Positions 11,721 to 23,465 of a DNA stretch of 64,000 bases are shown here, in pieces; position 1 is the stretch's first letter; each line of letters starts with the position of its first letter. Source of the stretch: Siphonodentalium dalli (lineage: Eukaryota; Mollusca; Scaphopoda; Gadilida; Siphonodentaliidae); NCBI GenBank assembly GCA_032622095.1, contig CP136069.1:30384342-30448341 (forward strand), read 5' to 3'. A program made the position numbers and the translations under genes. A model generated the notes under the pieces. It was not told the DNA's origin. It did not search any database and saw only the letters and a program-made list of their open reading frames with translations.

Positions 11721-11977
11721 CAAGCCTTGAAAAAGTGTGTCTGTCATTTGCAGAATGAGGTCCCCAGAGGGTGAATTTAGTGATGCTACCCCCGCATAGC
11801 GGGCTAGCATCACAAAATTCACCCTCTGGGGACCTCATTCTCTGCTGAGGTGTAAGCAGAATGAGGTCCCGAGAGGGTGAATTTGGTGATTCTAGCCCGC
11901 TATGCGGGGTAGCATCACTAAATTCACCCTCTGGGGACCTCATTCTGCAAATGACACACACCCTATTTCAAGGCTTG
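11721..11977. mobile_element. Compact family C element with both ends and target duplication
   Basis: Termini are CAAGCCTTGAAAAAGTGTG and the inverse ..CTATTTCAAGGCTTG. Two hairpins of about 100 bp are joined by 'tgaggtgtaa'. Flanking octamers GTACAACG (11713-11720) and GTACAATG (11978-11985) differ at one base. An 8-bp duplication fits the hAT superfamily. Confidence 0.85.
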
Positions 11978-12033
11978 GTACAATGCAATCATTATTTTGT
12001 GTCTGTAGTTTGATTCTGTTATCAGTACAATGA

Positions 12034-12300
12034 AGAATGAAGTTCCCAGTTGAAGTTGGTGATGTTAACTCATTTATGCATTGTATCTTCTGCAAATTAG
12101 GGGACATAGATACTGAACAGAAGGGAAAAGTAACTAAAAGCAATGCTAATTTGAGAATATAGATACTTCCCAAATGATGAGGCCTATCAAGCAGAATGAG
12201 GTCCGCAGAGGGTGAATTTGGTGATGATAGCCCACTGTGTGGCCTAGAATCACTAAATTCACCCTCTGGGGACCTCATTCTGCAAATATTTCCAGACTTG
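12034..12300. mobile_element. Family C fragment (internal block plus right hairpin)
   Basis: It begins inside the internal block ('gttcccagttgaagttggtg'), continues to 'gatgaggcctatcaagcaga' and a right hairpin, and loses the canonical right terminus. The 30 bp before it resemble the target region of the preceding copy ('gtctgtagtttg' and 'ttatcagtacaa'), suggesting a local duplication. Confidence 0.65.
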
Positions 12301-12324
12301 CATGAAATAAAAGATGGAAATTAA

Positions 12325-12542
12325 TACATGTAATGTCCAAAATAATCAACCCCTAAACAAGAGCAGAAATATGGGAAATTTTTCAGGATTTAGTCGGAAA
12401 TATGGCTTGCTGCCATTCATCGGAAAGCTCTCAGTGAGAGCTTTCCGATGAATGGCAACAAGCCATATTTCCGACTAAATCCTGAAAAATTTCCCATAAT
12501 TCTGCGGTGGCTAAAGTGTCATATACTTTGGGAATTACTGTA
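12325..12542. mobile_element. Family A MITE, diverged outer ends
   Basis: The inner arms are intact, but the outer 30 bp on both sides carry substitutions ('tacatgtaatgtccaaaata', 'ctttgggaattactgta'). Confidence 0.75.
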
Positions 12543-12966
12543 CATGTAAAGTATGCTAAGATGACAGATATCGCCTAACAACTATAAACATTTCTAAATC
12601 CAGAAAACAACTCCTAACACAAGAAACTCAGACACAGCAATACAGACCCAAATGATATGCCAAACGAATAGGAATGAATCAGGAGTGGAATATATATCAC
12701 TTGCAGAAGGATGTGCGAAAAAGTTCCTTATTCAGCAGTATTCAGCAAAGTAAAAGTGCAAGTGTTGGGAGACGAAGGAGTGGAGCAAAGACATAACACA
12801 CATCAGGATGGAGAATAGAATACATGTATGTAGTGGGACATTGGGATATATGTATAACCAAAGTGTGTGCTGTTTTAAGAGAACAACAGTATTGTGGAGG
12901 TTTATTATATGGGTGATATTGACAAATTAACCAAAATCTAGACAGTTTATTGTAGTAAGCAGCATA
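12543..12966. other. Spacer, nothing recognised
   Basis: No coding, RNA or repeat signal was recognised. Confidence 0.4.
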
Positions 12967-13312
12967 TTAAAGGGGTACTGTACACTAAATTCGGCCATTT
13001 AAGGGACCATCTCCTTTTATACTCAACAGAATATATGCAACAAATGAATGAAATTGGGCCATGGATTAGTGCAAAATACACTCATATGTTCTATGAATCA
13101 TGTAAAAACATGGTAATTATAATGAATTTATGACTCCAGCCATTTATTAATTTTCGTTATAATTACCATGTTGTTTTCATCGTTCATAGAGCACATGAGT
13201 GTATTTTGCACTAATCCATGGCTCAAATTCATTCATTTGTTGCATATATTCTGTTGAGTATAAAAGGAGACGGTCCCATAATTGGCCGGATTTAGTGACA
13301 GTCCTTCCTTAA
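12967..13312. mobile_element. Family E TTAA foldback element
   Basis: 346 bp with TTAA at both ends. The left end (TTAAAGGGGTACTGTACACT) and the right end (..GTGACAGTCCTTCCTTAA) are imperfect inverses. The arms continue inward through 'atatgcaacaaatgaatgaa' and 'tttgcactaatccatggc' to a loop near 13135. It is the only copy in the window, and no transposase is present. Confidence 0.75.
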
Positions 13313-13728
13313 GTGAAACTTTTATTTGACATCGAAATTCAATATTTATGAAGTATCACATTATAACGACATTAAAAACCCTTTTACTCATAATAGTGAA
13401 GACTTAGCTATATTTAACATACACCACATTGTACATTAACATGGAAGCATCTCAATATATAGTACTAATTTTGACCCATGTCAAGACAATGCAAATCGGG
13501 CCTGTCTTCTGAATTCAATTCTAATAACAGTGAAATTCGAATGACAAGATATATCAACACCTTCATAACAATGTGTAGTGAATGATGTCCGCAGTTTCCT
13601 GAGAATTGTGCCTATTTAAAGACTTTTATCACCTTGTGACCCATGTAACCAAGAGACGTTGAATTGGTTAAGTTCACATCGCTTCTCGAAATGTCGATTT
13701 CTGTATCCAGTATTTACAAAAATAATGG
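13313..13728. other. Spacer, nothing recognised
   Basis: No coding, RNA or repeat signal was recognised. Confidence 0.4.
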
Positions 13729-14061
13729 TTAACCCCTCCATGAATGGAGCTTCCTGAAATTTTGCGAAAAACCCTGTGCCAATGCATTCTCTTATATATG
13801 CGAGTCTTCCAAATATGGTTAGGCCAATGATATTTACTTTGACCTTGTAAGCCAGTGCATTCTCTTATATATGCGAGGTTCCCTATGGGAGACTCACATA
13901 TATAAAAGAATGCATTGGCCTAACCATAATTACCTTGACCTTGTAAGCCAGTGAATTTTCTTCTATATGCGAGGCTCCCTATGGGAGTCTCGCATATATA
14001 AGAGAATGCACTGGCTCAGGGTCTTTAATGCTGCACCAGCGCAGCGATATGAAAGGGTTAA
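13729..14061. mobile_element. Family B-double-prime TTAA MITE with three hairpin modules
   Basis: Ends are TTAACCCCTCCATGAATGGAG and ..GCAGCGATATGAAAGGGTTAA. It carries a half hairpin at about 13770 and two fuller hairpins with a 'ccctatgggag' core. The link 'ttgaccttgtaagccagtg' occurs twice, so one hairpin unit has been duplicated relative to the copies at 25.0, 36.4 and 63.1 kb. Confidence 0.8.
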
Positions 14062-14138
14062 TAGAAGACTCAGGGTCTCCAAATGACCAAATCACAGGAC
14101 AAACATGGAGGTATATAAATTAATTTTTTTTTATGTTC

Positions 14139-14584
14139 TTAAAGGCCCACTTAATTTTCGAATGACCAGATTACATTATACACAACATATCCCATATTAT
14201 ATACCATTGGGAAGAGGAACCAAAAATATATATATTCCACCAGAATACGAAACAGCTGTGGCCTTGAAGTGTCCACCAAGTGATAGAGGTTCTGAGATTC
14301 GTTCCAAGACATCCCCCCTTGTTAACCCAGAATGCATCAGAATTCAAACTAAGAGGTAGAGATATTCCCCTTCCATTGAGAATAATAGACTTTATAGTAC
14401 AATCTGGATCAAAATTAATCACAGAACACAACTCAGTACCTCAACAAAAACAATGTTGCCAGTTTATTCGACCGGACCAATTGATAATACAATGATTTGG
14501 AGCTTCCTCTTTCAAATGGTATATAATATGGAATATCTTGTTTATAATGTGATCTGGTGGTTCGAAAATTAAGTGGGCCTTTAA
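14139..14584. mobile_element. Family D TTAA element, 446 bp
   Basis: TTAA at both ends. The left end reads TTAAAGGCCCACTTAATTTT and the right end is its inverse (..AAATTAAGTGGGCCTTTAA). The arms extend inward through 'agattacattata' and 'tataatgtgatct'. Open frames on both strands inside it are palindrome shadows. Confidence 0.8.
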
Positions 14585-15180
14585 ATTGGAAAATATTGAA
14601 ATTCATTCATTCATCGAAATAAAGAAGAATAAACCATAATGTTTTGCAGATGATATAAAATGGTCCCTATATATAATAGATAAGGGCCTACCATTGAAAA
14701 TATTGGGGGCAGATAAAGGATATCACAAAATTAATTTTATGTGCAAAATTCATTGAGAAGATCTGGAGCTCAATGGTATCATAATCAACGTTTTAAACCT
14801 TTTGGAGTCCTAGGTACTTCAACCAAAGAAAGCATGCAAACTTGACCAATTCAGCTTTATAATATGGCATCAATGGTTAGTATGACTTTAAATTGACTAT
14901 TTAGAACAATTTAGAACAACATCGACTTTCACATGATTTAAACCTGCATCAACAAGCGCAGTTACGTTATTCAGCATTGCTTCTAACACAGGGTTCACTA
15001 ACAAGCTCAGACACAGCCAATCAGAACAGACAATGAGGGTCATGTGACTTACTTTGGTGAAGGCATTGACGAATAATGAACTGGACTTTGTTCTTGTGAC
15101 TTATTTGCTGCACTTTGTTTGTATTTGGTAACTTCCTCCGCTGGAATGTACGTAATACTGGAAAGAGATAATTTATTAAA
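14585..15180. other. Spacer, nothing recognised
   Basis: AT-rich DNA with no recognised exon or repeat. Confidence 0.4.
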
Positions 15181-15570
15181 CACATTAAAGACATATTATG
15201 TACTTATTCGGGTGCCTGAAAATAATAATTAAACAATAGTATTCAGGCACTATGCCAACTGGAGGGATATAGCATTCTAGTATCATCACTGAAAATTTCT
15301 AACCAATCGACCTTACCACTCCATAGAAAACATCGTCTGCAGAACTACACGCAATTGTACATATTTACTTCTCGATTCGGGACGCAACTATCTGTGATAA
15401 GCTAACAAAAATGATTTCGCCATCGAGAGTCATTGAATTTAATTAATATACAAGAATGACGGTGTTTATTGTCAATTTGGATATAATATTTGTGTAATAA
15501 TAATTACTACTTTGAGCAAGATTATTCTCCATTTCTATTTGATCACTCTACCGAAGTGTTTTACATCACT
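15181..15570 (+). repeat. Family H dispersed repeat, copy 1
   Basis: The block from 'aaagacatattatgtactta' to 'gatcactctaccgaagtgtt' recurs at 30545-30915 and, interrupted, at 37997-38550. Shared internal landmarks are 'accactccatagaaaacatc' and 'gcaagattattctcc'. No terminal inverted repeat or coding sequence is evident. Confidence 0.75.
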
Positions 15571-16074
15571 TTAACTCTTATGCTTAGCCATCACACCACA
15601 CGGACATACAAACCCCCAGTACCAAGCATTCTGGATGTAAATACAAGTATTTTATGTATATTACCAGCCACTGTGGAAAACACATTCAAGGTTATAGGGG
15701 TCATCATAGACATCTCGTGGCCTTGGCAGCCATCTTGGATTTGCTTTAATTTATGTCATATCCTAGTTTATTACCTTTATCCTCATTTTTTATCGCATTT
15801 TTGATTGCCTCGGCCATTTTGAATTAAGAAATTTATAACTCTTGTTTCGATTAAGGTTATGCAGTTATAACCGAAAAGTTTGAAGATAAATTCTATAATA
15901 TAACGCGCAAACAACAAACAAAATCATTGATGAATGTCAAGGACTACTAACATAACGATGAATAGTCACATATATCTTGATAATCAATCGGCAATTTTAA
16001 GCCATACCCAACCAATGTCTGTCATGATAATCTGTCATGATAATTGACCAAGTTCTAATTGTAAACTGAAGATA
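15571..16074. other. Spacer, nothing recognised
   Basis: The short plus-strand open frame crossing 15490-15804 begins inside the family H repeat and has no recognisable domain. Confidence 0.4.
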
Positions 16075-16287
16075 TTAATGCTCTAAATAATCGACTCCTT
16101 AACCACAGCAGAATTATGGTTAACTTTTCAGGATTTAGTCGGAAATATGGCTTGTTACCATTCGTCGGAAAGCTCTCACTGAGAGCTTTCCGATGAATGG
16201 CAACAAGCCATATTTCCGACTAAATCCTGAAAAGTTACCCATAATTCTTCTGTGGTTAAGTAGTTGAATAATTAGGGCATTGCTGTA
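16075..16287. mobile_element. Family A MITE
   Basis: Nearly full-length copy. The left terminus has decayed to 'ttaatgctctaaataatc', while the right end keeps GGGCATTGCTGTA. Confidence 0.82.
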
Positions 16288-16352
16288 TGTGTAGAACATG
16301 CAACTATGTAGATCCCAGACATTCTTGCTTTGGCAAATTTTTGCCAATTAAC

Positions 16353-16802
16353 CAAGCCTGAGTTTAGTGTGCCTGTCATTTGCAGAATGAGGTCCCCAGA
16401 GGGTGAATGTAGTGATGCTATCCTGCATAGCAGCTAGGCTAGCATCACTAAATTCACCCTCTGAGGACCTCACTCTGCTGAGGCCTTGTCTTCTATGGAA
16501 AGTTTCTTTATTATCAAATTTCTATAGAAACTTCTTCAATAGATTCTATTTCTTTTTTAGTTTAGTTTCTCTATATTCACAAATTGGCAGACGACACATT
16601 GCATAATCGAGGTTCCCAATGGGTGTACATCACAATATTCACCATTTGGGAACTTCAATCTGAGTCTATGTCTCCCATAGCAGATGAGGCCATGCAGAAT
16701 GAGGTCCCTGGAGGATAAATTTGGTGATGCGGAATAGCATCACTAAATTCACCCTGTGGGGACCTCATTCTGCAAATGACAGGCACACTAAACACAGGCT
16801 TG
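16353..16802. mobile_element. Full-length family C element with perfect 8-bp target duplication
   Basis: 450 bp from CAAGCCTGAGTTTAGTGTGC to ..CTAAACACAGGCTTG, flanked on both sides by CAATTAAC (16345-16352 and 16803-16810). Two hairpins enclose an internal block of about 200 bp ('ctatagaaacttcttcaata', 'gttcccaatgggtgtacatc'). This is the best reference copy of the long form. Confidence 0.88.
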
Positions 16803-16810
16803 CAATTAAC

Positions 16811-17235
16811 AGGGCTGACTGTCTTACTATAGGGTTTTATAGTCTATGGAAACAGCACCATATATGAGGGACAAGAGGATCCATGGGACTCGTCTGTCGC
16901 AGCGCGAATAAATCACTCATTAAAACGATACAATGGCATCCGGTAACCATGCACTATACCGTCTGTCTACAGCATGGCCCTGAACAGTACCATCGTCAAC
17001 ACTAAATATTTCACTTTGATACAGCGGCCTCGTATAACCACTATGTTGTCTACTGGACATTGGACAACCCCATTATCACCGCTAAATAATGCTTTTTCAT
17101 GTCCAGATTGACTCCAAGGCTTTACTGGACGCTCGATTAATAATTGTTCCGTATATAATTGGTTAGCGGTGACATGATGCGATATTTTCTCACCATCAAT
17201 TTGATTCACTGAATCGCCATGGTAGTGGAATCATT
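16811..17235. other. Apparently single-copy spacer
   Basis: Slightly less AT-rich than its surroundings. The short minus-strand frame at 16967-17209 has no recognisable domain and no splice context that I could defend. Confidence 0.4.
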
Positions 17236-17610
17236 ATGGTTCTAAGAAGTGGGTCAGAATTAACAATTTTGGCGGGCATCCTCCTGGCAGCAGAATCATT
17301 ACGATTCTTAAGAAGTGGGTCAGATTTAACAATTTGGTGGGCATCCTCCTGGCAGCAGAATCATCACGTTTCTTAAGAAGTGGATCAGAGTGAACAATTT
17401 TCGTGGCCATGAGGGGTAATTGGTTTAACCCTGTCTCTATTAACCCTTTCAGTGCCAAGTCCGATTTTTGTATCAATCCATATTTCCTTGATCAAATATG
17501 GGTTGATACAAAAATCGGACTTGGCACTGAAAGGGTTAAGTGGGTCAGAGTGAACAATTTTCATGGCCATGAGGGGTAATTGGTTTAACCATGTCTCTAT
17601 TAAATACTCA
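17236..17610. repeat. 66-bp tandem array interrupted by a TTAA MITE
   Basis: Units contain 'aagaagtgggtcaga', 'aacaatttt' and either 'gggcatcctcctggcagcag' or 'gccatgaggggtaattggtt'. The 100-bp element at 17440-17539 sits after a unit ending 'tctctatt'; the next unit restarts immediately after it. Confidence 0.8.
17440..17539. mobile_element. Minimal family B-prime TTAA palindrome, 100 bp
   Basis: Nearly perfect inverted repeat from TTAACCCTTTCAGTGCCAAG to its inverse. The centre 'ccatatttccttgatcaaat' has no hairpin module, making this an empty-site counterpart of the B-prime copies at 41.0, 42.3 and 55.3 kb. Confidence 0.9.
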
Positions 17611-17936
17611 TTGATGAGTAGTTACCTTATTAATCCTTTCTATATTAAATACTCATCGATGAGTAAGTTATCCCTTATGAATTCATCAGATGAAAGTCAC
17701 AGTGCAACTGGGCATGAACAAATATTTATAAAGCTCCCGGTTCACTTGATATGTCTGCACACAGTGGACTATGGTCGTTTGTAGAACTTATTTGTTTCTA
17801 TTCATTTATGATAAATTTTATTCTATTTTTATTTATGGACACACTTGTTGTATACGTGTTTCGCCCAATAAACAACGACAATTCGAATTTCTCTGAACAT
17901 TTACCTTCAATCAATAGGACCCTTCTGCGCATTTAT

Positions 17937-18252
17937 TATCTTCTCTGGAAAGTTTCTTTATTAAAAAATTTCTATAGAAACTTCTTCACATAGATTCTAT
18001 TTCTTTTTTAGTTTTAATAGTTTCTCTATATCCCCAAATTGGCAGATGACACATTGCATAATCGAGGTTCTCAATGGGTGTACATCACAATATTCACCAT
18101 TGTGGAACTTCAATCTGAGTCTATGTCTCCCATAGCAGATGAGGCCTAAGCAGAATGAGGTCCCCAGAGGGAGAATTTGCGGGATAGCATCACAAAATTC
18201 ACCCTCTGTATACCTCAGTATGCAAATGACAGGCACATCAAACTTAGGCTTG
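17937..18252. mobile_element. Family C element, left-truncated
   Basis: It starts within the internal block ('ctctggaaagtttctttatt') and reads through to a shortened right hairpin and 'aacttaggcttg'. It is closest to the long copy at 16353. Confidence 0.75.
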
Positions 18253-18359
18253 ATCACATTCCATGGTGAAGATAATGACTGCAGTTCTCTGATTTTTATC
18301 ATACAAGAGGTGATAATTACATCCCAAAAGTGCTAAGGTGTTTAAAGAGGATAATTACA

Positions 18360-18576
18360 TACAGTGATGCCCTAAATAATCGACTCCTTAACCACAGCAG
18401 AATTATGGGTAACTTTTCAGGATCTAGTCGGATATATGGCTTGTTGCCATTCATCAGAAAACTCTCCCTGAGAGCTTTCCGATGAATGGCAACAAGCCAT
18501 ATTTCCGACTAAATCCTGAAAAGTTACCCATAATTCTGCTCTGATTAAGGAGTCGATTATTTAGGGCATTACTGTA
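18360..18576. mobile_element. Family A MITE
   Basis: Full length with TA flanks. An isolated right-end fragment of the same family ('tctgtggttaaggaatcgat' to 'tactga') lies at about 18681-18718. Confidence 0.85.
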
Positions 18577-19544
18577 CATTTATAATAAGCAGAAGAGAAC
18601 ATTTAGTGCAGGAATCTTGCCACAGAAATATACAACATGGAGCAAACATCGCTATAAAGTTCCCAATATTCAATGATGTTCTGTGGTTAAGGAATCGATT
18701 ATTTAGGATATTACTGAACATTCAACACCAGTAAGAAACAGCATCTTTGATTGGTCAGAGAACCGCACAACATATCCCATGTTTACATCTAGAGCCGTGC
18801 GGTCAACATATGAGATACCTAGTCCGCAAATCTGACGTTAATTATTGAGAGCGTCTAGCTCTGTTTGAATAGTTGGGTCCACCAACTAATGAGATACCAA
18901 GACAGCCGTTTCATTGTCTCTCGCTGTTCTTTTTTATGACATCATTTTAATATGTTGATGATAGCGATGGATATTTTTACATTTTCTGCTGATCATTTTA
19001 CTGAATAAATGTCAAATTGCAATGAATGACCAGGACTGTTGGCTTGACCCCGAAGCCACGACAAATAGTTTTCGCGACTGGCTCAACCAATTTCGTGGCT
19101 GGTCAGCTAGCTAAGCCGGCTCAGATGCGATGCTCATGGCTGATGAAATATGGCGGCTCAGCCGGCTGAGACGTTATCATTCAGCATATTTTCATTTCCG
19201 AAATTTTCCTAATCCCTGGTTATAATGAGACCCTGTTTGTTTTAGAGTTTGTGGTGAACCCATAGAATCCCAATTCTTTATGGCGAAAATACATGAAGTG
19301 GCATGGATGTACTATGTAGTTTCCCATCTAATTGTTATAAATACATTGGGACTTCTGTCCACTTCAGACTTCTATCATCACTGGCATCTGGCAATAGATG
19401 CATGTATCATTGAATAATGAATCCAATAGTAATGATATAATATTTCAAACTATTTTCTATTCTCTTCTACAGGTTATGTGCATATATTGACAAATGTCAG
19501 CGATGTCTGAGACTTGAGTCGTGTCGAAATAAACAATTTATACT
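18577..19544. other. Spacer, nothing beyond one MITE end
   Basis: Apart from the family A end at 18681-18718, I see only a small local inverted pair around 'ggctcagccggctgag' (about 19164). No exon was recognised. Confidence 0.4.
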
Positions 19545-19640
19545 TTAACCCTTTCCATACTGAATGAAAGCATGTATTGGAATAGTCTATTGCACATTGA
19601 GAGGCCCGGGTGTTCTGATAACATAATGTCAATGCAAGTG
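19545..19640. mobile_element. Family F TTAA MITE fragment
   Basis: Starts TTAACCCTTTCCATACTGAAT and includes 'ggaatagtctattgcacatt', which matches the 5' part of longer family F copies. The right part is missing. Confidence 0.6.
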
Positions 19641-20137
19641 TACCAATATTAGGCAATGCAGTTTAGTTCTTTGCGATTGGCAGTACAGTTGTTCTTGACA
19701 TATAAGCCCATGCACGCGGCTCAGCCATTTTACAATTCCGGCGGTGGAGAATATTTCATGTAGCTGGCATTAGAGATAATATGGCTGGGGCAGCTTGTGG
19801 CCAATATGGCTGGCGGTGGCGGCGTGCAATGGCGGCTTCGGGCTCTACTGTTGGCAGACCATATACGTTATTGTGGTGGATTGATGGTAACATGGTGTGA
19901 CAATAAATTAAATGACATTGATGACTTGAAGCCTATAATAATCCTTAGTTCACTTGCGCTGGCATACACACACATGCATGGTGTGAATATTCAGTGTTTT
20001 CCATCATTAGTTGCAAATTGTAGAAAATTTATAAAAAAAAATATCATTTGTTTTACAATATACACCTGGATGTTTCATTCTGATACGACCAAATGGTAGG
20101 TGTTGTACATTCACCCACATAAGGCATATATATTGTG
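19641..20137. other. Spacer, nothing recognised
   Basis: The plus-strand open frame from 19797 (about 100 codons) has no recognisable domain. Confidence 0.35.
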
Positions 20138-20363
20138 TTAAATCTTTCTATAATGAATTCAGTTATGACAGCATACATTGAAATGGTCTATTATTCATTT
20201 GGAGGGGTGTTCAGGAAAAATCAACAGGTGATATAGTATGATGAAAAGATAATACAATGCTGAAGGATTCATATTCTATGATGGGAAATGTTCAGATAAT
20301 AAGTTATTATCTGCATATCTACTAAGGGAACTACTCATCAATGAGTATTTAGTATGGAAGGTG
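20138..20363. mobile_element. Family F TTAA MITE
   Basis: TTAAATCTTTCTATAATGAAT at the left and 'actcatcaatgagtatttag' near the right. The inner segment 'tcatttggaggggtgttcag' and 'gaaatgttcagataataagt' identifies the family. Both termini are worn. Confidence 0.65.
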
Positions 20364-20382
20364 TTCATTCATAAAACAAATC

Positions 20383-21800
20383 ACTGGTATTTCATAGTTG
20401 ACAACCTCCACCCTGCCCCCACATGCCTCCACACGTTCACAACAATCATTCACAAAAATTATCTCCTACAATGTTCAGGAAGAGAGGGTCAGGGTAGAAG
20501 CTCACCACACAGTTGGCAGCAGCTGGGAGAGATGTTCTCAGTGCATGTGCGAGACCTTCCAAAACCGTTCTAGTCGCTCATGCAACAAATTGGTATTATG
20601 AACAAGAAGTGTATTCACGACTGAAAATGACTACAATCACCCATTTATTCCAGGGTGGGAAGACATGCTGATTCACCATGCAGTGTATTGAGAGGGAAGG
20701 TACGATGCATGCACCAATAACCTTGAATCGCGATACATGCATACCACTGGTATTTCATAGTTGACGACCTCCACCCATGCAACATTCCACCCAGCACCAA
20801 CACGTTCACGACAATCATTCACAAAAACTATCCCCTGTAATATTTAGGCAGAGAGGGTCAGTGTAGAAGCTCACCACACAGTTGGCAGCAGACAGGAGAG
20901 ATGTTTTCAGTGCATGTGCCAGACCTTACAAAATGAAATGAAACAGTTCCAGTCACACATGCAACAAACTGGTGCTGGTATTAACCCTTTACCCAACAAA
21001 CTGGCCATAACCGGCCAAATAAAGCTTCAACAGCCTAAAATATCTTCGGTCTGTCTTAATAGAACCATACAAATATGGATATCATTGGAACCGGCTCCTT
21101 GACCACATTGTGATAGTTACAGTTATGCCCTGTGCCAATGCATTCTCTTATATATGCGAGTCGACCATAGGTCGCCTCGCATATATAAGAGAATGCATTG
21201 GCCTAAACAAAACAAAATTTAACACTTTTTACCATTTTTTCTTACATTCTTTAACAATTTTATAATTTTTAATGTGTTAAGCCAACGCATTCTCTTATAT
21301 ATGCGAGGCGACCTATGGTCGACTCGCATATATAAGAGAATGCATTGGCACAGGGCCCTTCTGTTGGGTAAAGGGTTAAATACAAGAAGTGTATTCAGGA
21401 CTCAAAATGAGAACAATCACCCATTTATTCCAGGGGTGGGAAGACATACCGATTCAGCATTGTATCAAGAGGGAAGACACCATGCATGCAATGATACAAA
21501 CACCCAAATAACATTGAATTGCGATACATGCATACCACTGGTATTTCATAGTTAACGACCTCCACCCATGCAACATTCCACCCACACATTCACGACAATC
21601 ATTCACAAAAATTATCTCCCATAATGTTCAGGCAGAGAGGGTCAGCGTAGAAGCTATACACACAGTTGTCAGCAGACGAGAGAGATGTTCTCAGTGCATG
21701 TGCATATTTACGACTCAAAATTACTACAAACACTCATTCATTCGCCAGTGTATATCGAGGGGAAGACCGATACCAACACCCAAATAACGTTGAAATGTAA
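20383..21800 (+). repeat. Tandem repeat of about 370-bp units, one interrupted by family B
   Basis: 'cactggtatttcatagtt' marks unit starts at 20383, 20745 and 21536. Each unit includes 'acaatcattcacaaaaa', 'agagagatgttctcagtgca' and 'aagaagtgtattca'. The middle unit is lengthened by the TTAA element at 20981-21379. Translated open frames across the units share no known domain. Confidence 0.85.
20981..21379 (-). mobile_element. Family B TTAA element nested in a tandem unit
   Basis: 399 bp with both TTAA ends, in the orientation starting TTAACCCTTTACCCAACAAA-CTGG. The first tandem unit supplies the unoccupied target ('ggtattatgaacaagaag'). Confidence 0.9.
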
Positions 21801-21865
21801 TGCATGCATATGAACGTTGTACACACAGTACATACAATATAGGCTACATTTGAGAGAGATCCAGT

Positions 21866-22197
21866 TTGCAGCATCCCCTGGGGGACCTCATTCTGCATGG
21901 CCTCATCTGCTATGGGAGACCTAGACTCAGATGTAAGTTCCCAGATGGTGATGTGCACCCATTGGGAACCTCGATTAATCAATGTGTCATCTGCCAATTT
22001 GGGGATACAGAGAAACTAAACTGAAAAAGAAAAAGAAACTTTCTAAAGAAACAAATTAAGTAAGTTAATTTGATAAAAAGAGATAGTTTCCAGAGAAGAT
22101 GAGGGCTAAGCAGAATGGGGTCCTGAGAGGGTAAATTTAGTGATGCTAGCCCACTGTGGACCTCTTTCTGCAAATGTCCAGCACCCTCTTTTGAGGG
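21866..22197. mobile_element. Family C element with eroded hairpins
   Basis: The right half of the left hairpin is followed by the full internal block ('ctatgggagacctagactca', 'catctgccaatttggggata'). A right hairpin with an internal deletion and a degraded right terminus 'ctcttttgagggg' follow. Confidence 0.65.
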
Positions 22198-22211
22198 GTG
22201 ACAAGTATGTG

Positions 22212-22610
22212 TTAACCCTTTACCCAACAAACCGGCCAGAACCGGCCAAATAAAGCTTCAACAGCCTAAAATATCTTCGGTCTGCCTCAATAGAACCATA
22301 CAAATATGGATATCATTGGAACCGGCTCCTTGACCACATTGTGATAGTTACAATTAGCCCTGTGCCAATGCATTCTCTTATATATGCGAGTCGACCATAG
22401 GTCGCCTCGCATATATAAGAGAATGCATTGGCCTAAAAAAAATCTTTTTTTAACACTTTTTACCATTTTTTCTTACATTCTTTAACAATTTTATAATTTT
22501 TAATGTGTTAAGCCAATGCATTCTCTTATATATGCGAGGCGACCTATGGTCGACTCGCATATATAAGAGAATGCATTGGCACAGGGCCCTTCTGTTGGGT
22601 AAAGGGTTAA
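22212..22610 (-). mobile_element. Family B TTAA element, full length
   Basis: 399 bp between TTAA 22212-22215 and 22607-22610, with two complete hairpin modules. The sequence is almost identical to the copy at 20981 in the same orientation. Confidence 0.92.
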
Positions 22611-22950
22611 TTCAAAATCTAAACTAGAAGCAAGAACTGCATGGATATTGACAGGTAGATCACAGGTCCTATCTACACTAAGTACAAAGTGTTTCTCACT
22701 GAAGTTGGTGCATTCTTATATATTATTATATAACTTGCGACATTGTAGATTCCAGGAGCAGTGTTATACTGTGTCAATAATTGTGAGCTTCGATATAAAT
22801 CGATAGACCTATACTTTCCGTTAGTTTCTCATAGCCTATAACAGTTGATAATGGCTGAGTTGGATGGCATTTACTGTTCTGAATATTACTCAAGGGAATA
22901 TATGTGTCTATAGTACCGTTTACGTGACACACGCAAATAGTAGGCCCATA
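22611..22950. other. Spacer, nothing recognised
   Basis: No coding, RNA or repeat signal was recognised. Confidence 0.4.
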
Positions 22951-23172
22951 TACAGTAATGCCCTAAGTAATCGACCTCTTAACCAAAGCAGAATTATGGG
23001 TAACTTTTCAGGATTTAGTCGGAAATATGGCTTGTTGCCATTTATCGGAAAGCTCTCACTGAGAGCTTTCCGATGAATGGCCACAAGCCATATTTCCGAC
23101 TAAATCCTGAAAAGTTACCTATAATTCTGCTTTGGTTATTTAAAGAGGTCGATTACTTAGGGCATTACTGTA
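22951..23172. mobile_element. Family A MITE, 'ctaagtaatcgac' subtype
   Basis: Full length with TA flanks. It shares with the copy at 37779 the outer-end variant 'taagtaatcgacctcttaac', so two subfamilies coexist here. A 4-bp insertion ('attt') lies in the right arm. Confidence 0.87.
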
Positions 23173-23221
23173 GTTGGTAATATGTTAGTAAAATAAAGAT
23201 GTACTTATTATGTTCTACTAT

Positions 23222-23396
23222 ATGTATCATAGGTTGTTTGTTAAACTTATTATACAAAACATTTCCCACCAATGAATATGAGTTTTTCTGCTCATTTTAT
23301 CTTGAACACCCCTCCAAATGAATAATAGACCATTCCAATGTATATAATGTTATAACCGAATGGGAGAGTCCATTTAGTAAGAAAGGGTTGAATTAA
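23222..23396. mobile_element. Family F MITE fragment, inverted orientation
   Basis: It contains 'acccctccaaatgaataata' and 'gagtccatttagtaagaaag' near a TTGAA remnant of the TTAA end. The left part is truncated. Confidence 0.6.
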
Positions 23397-23465
23397 AGAA
23401 AGCAAGAGTTTGCACCTGGATTTACCTGAGCTTAATTATAAGAAGCACCATTTTACCTCTAATCA

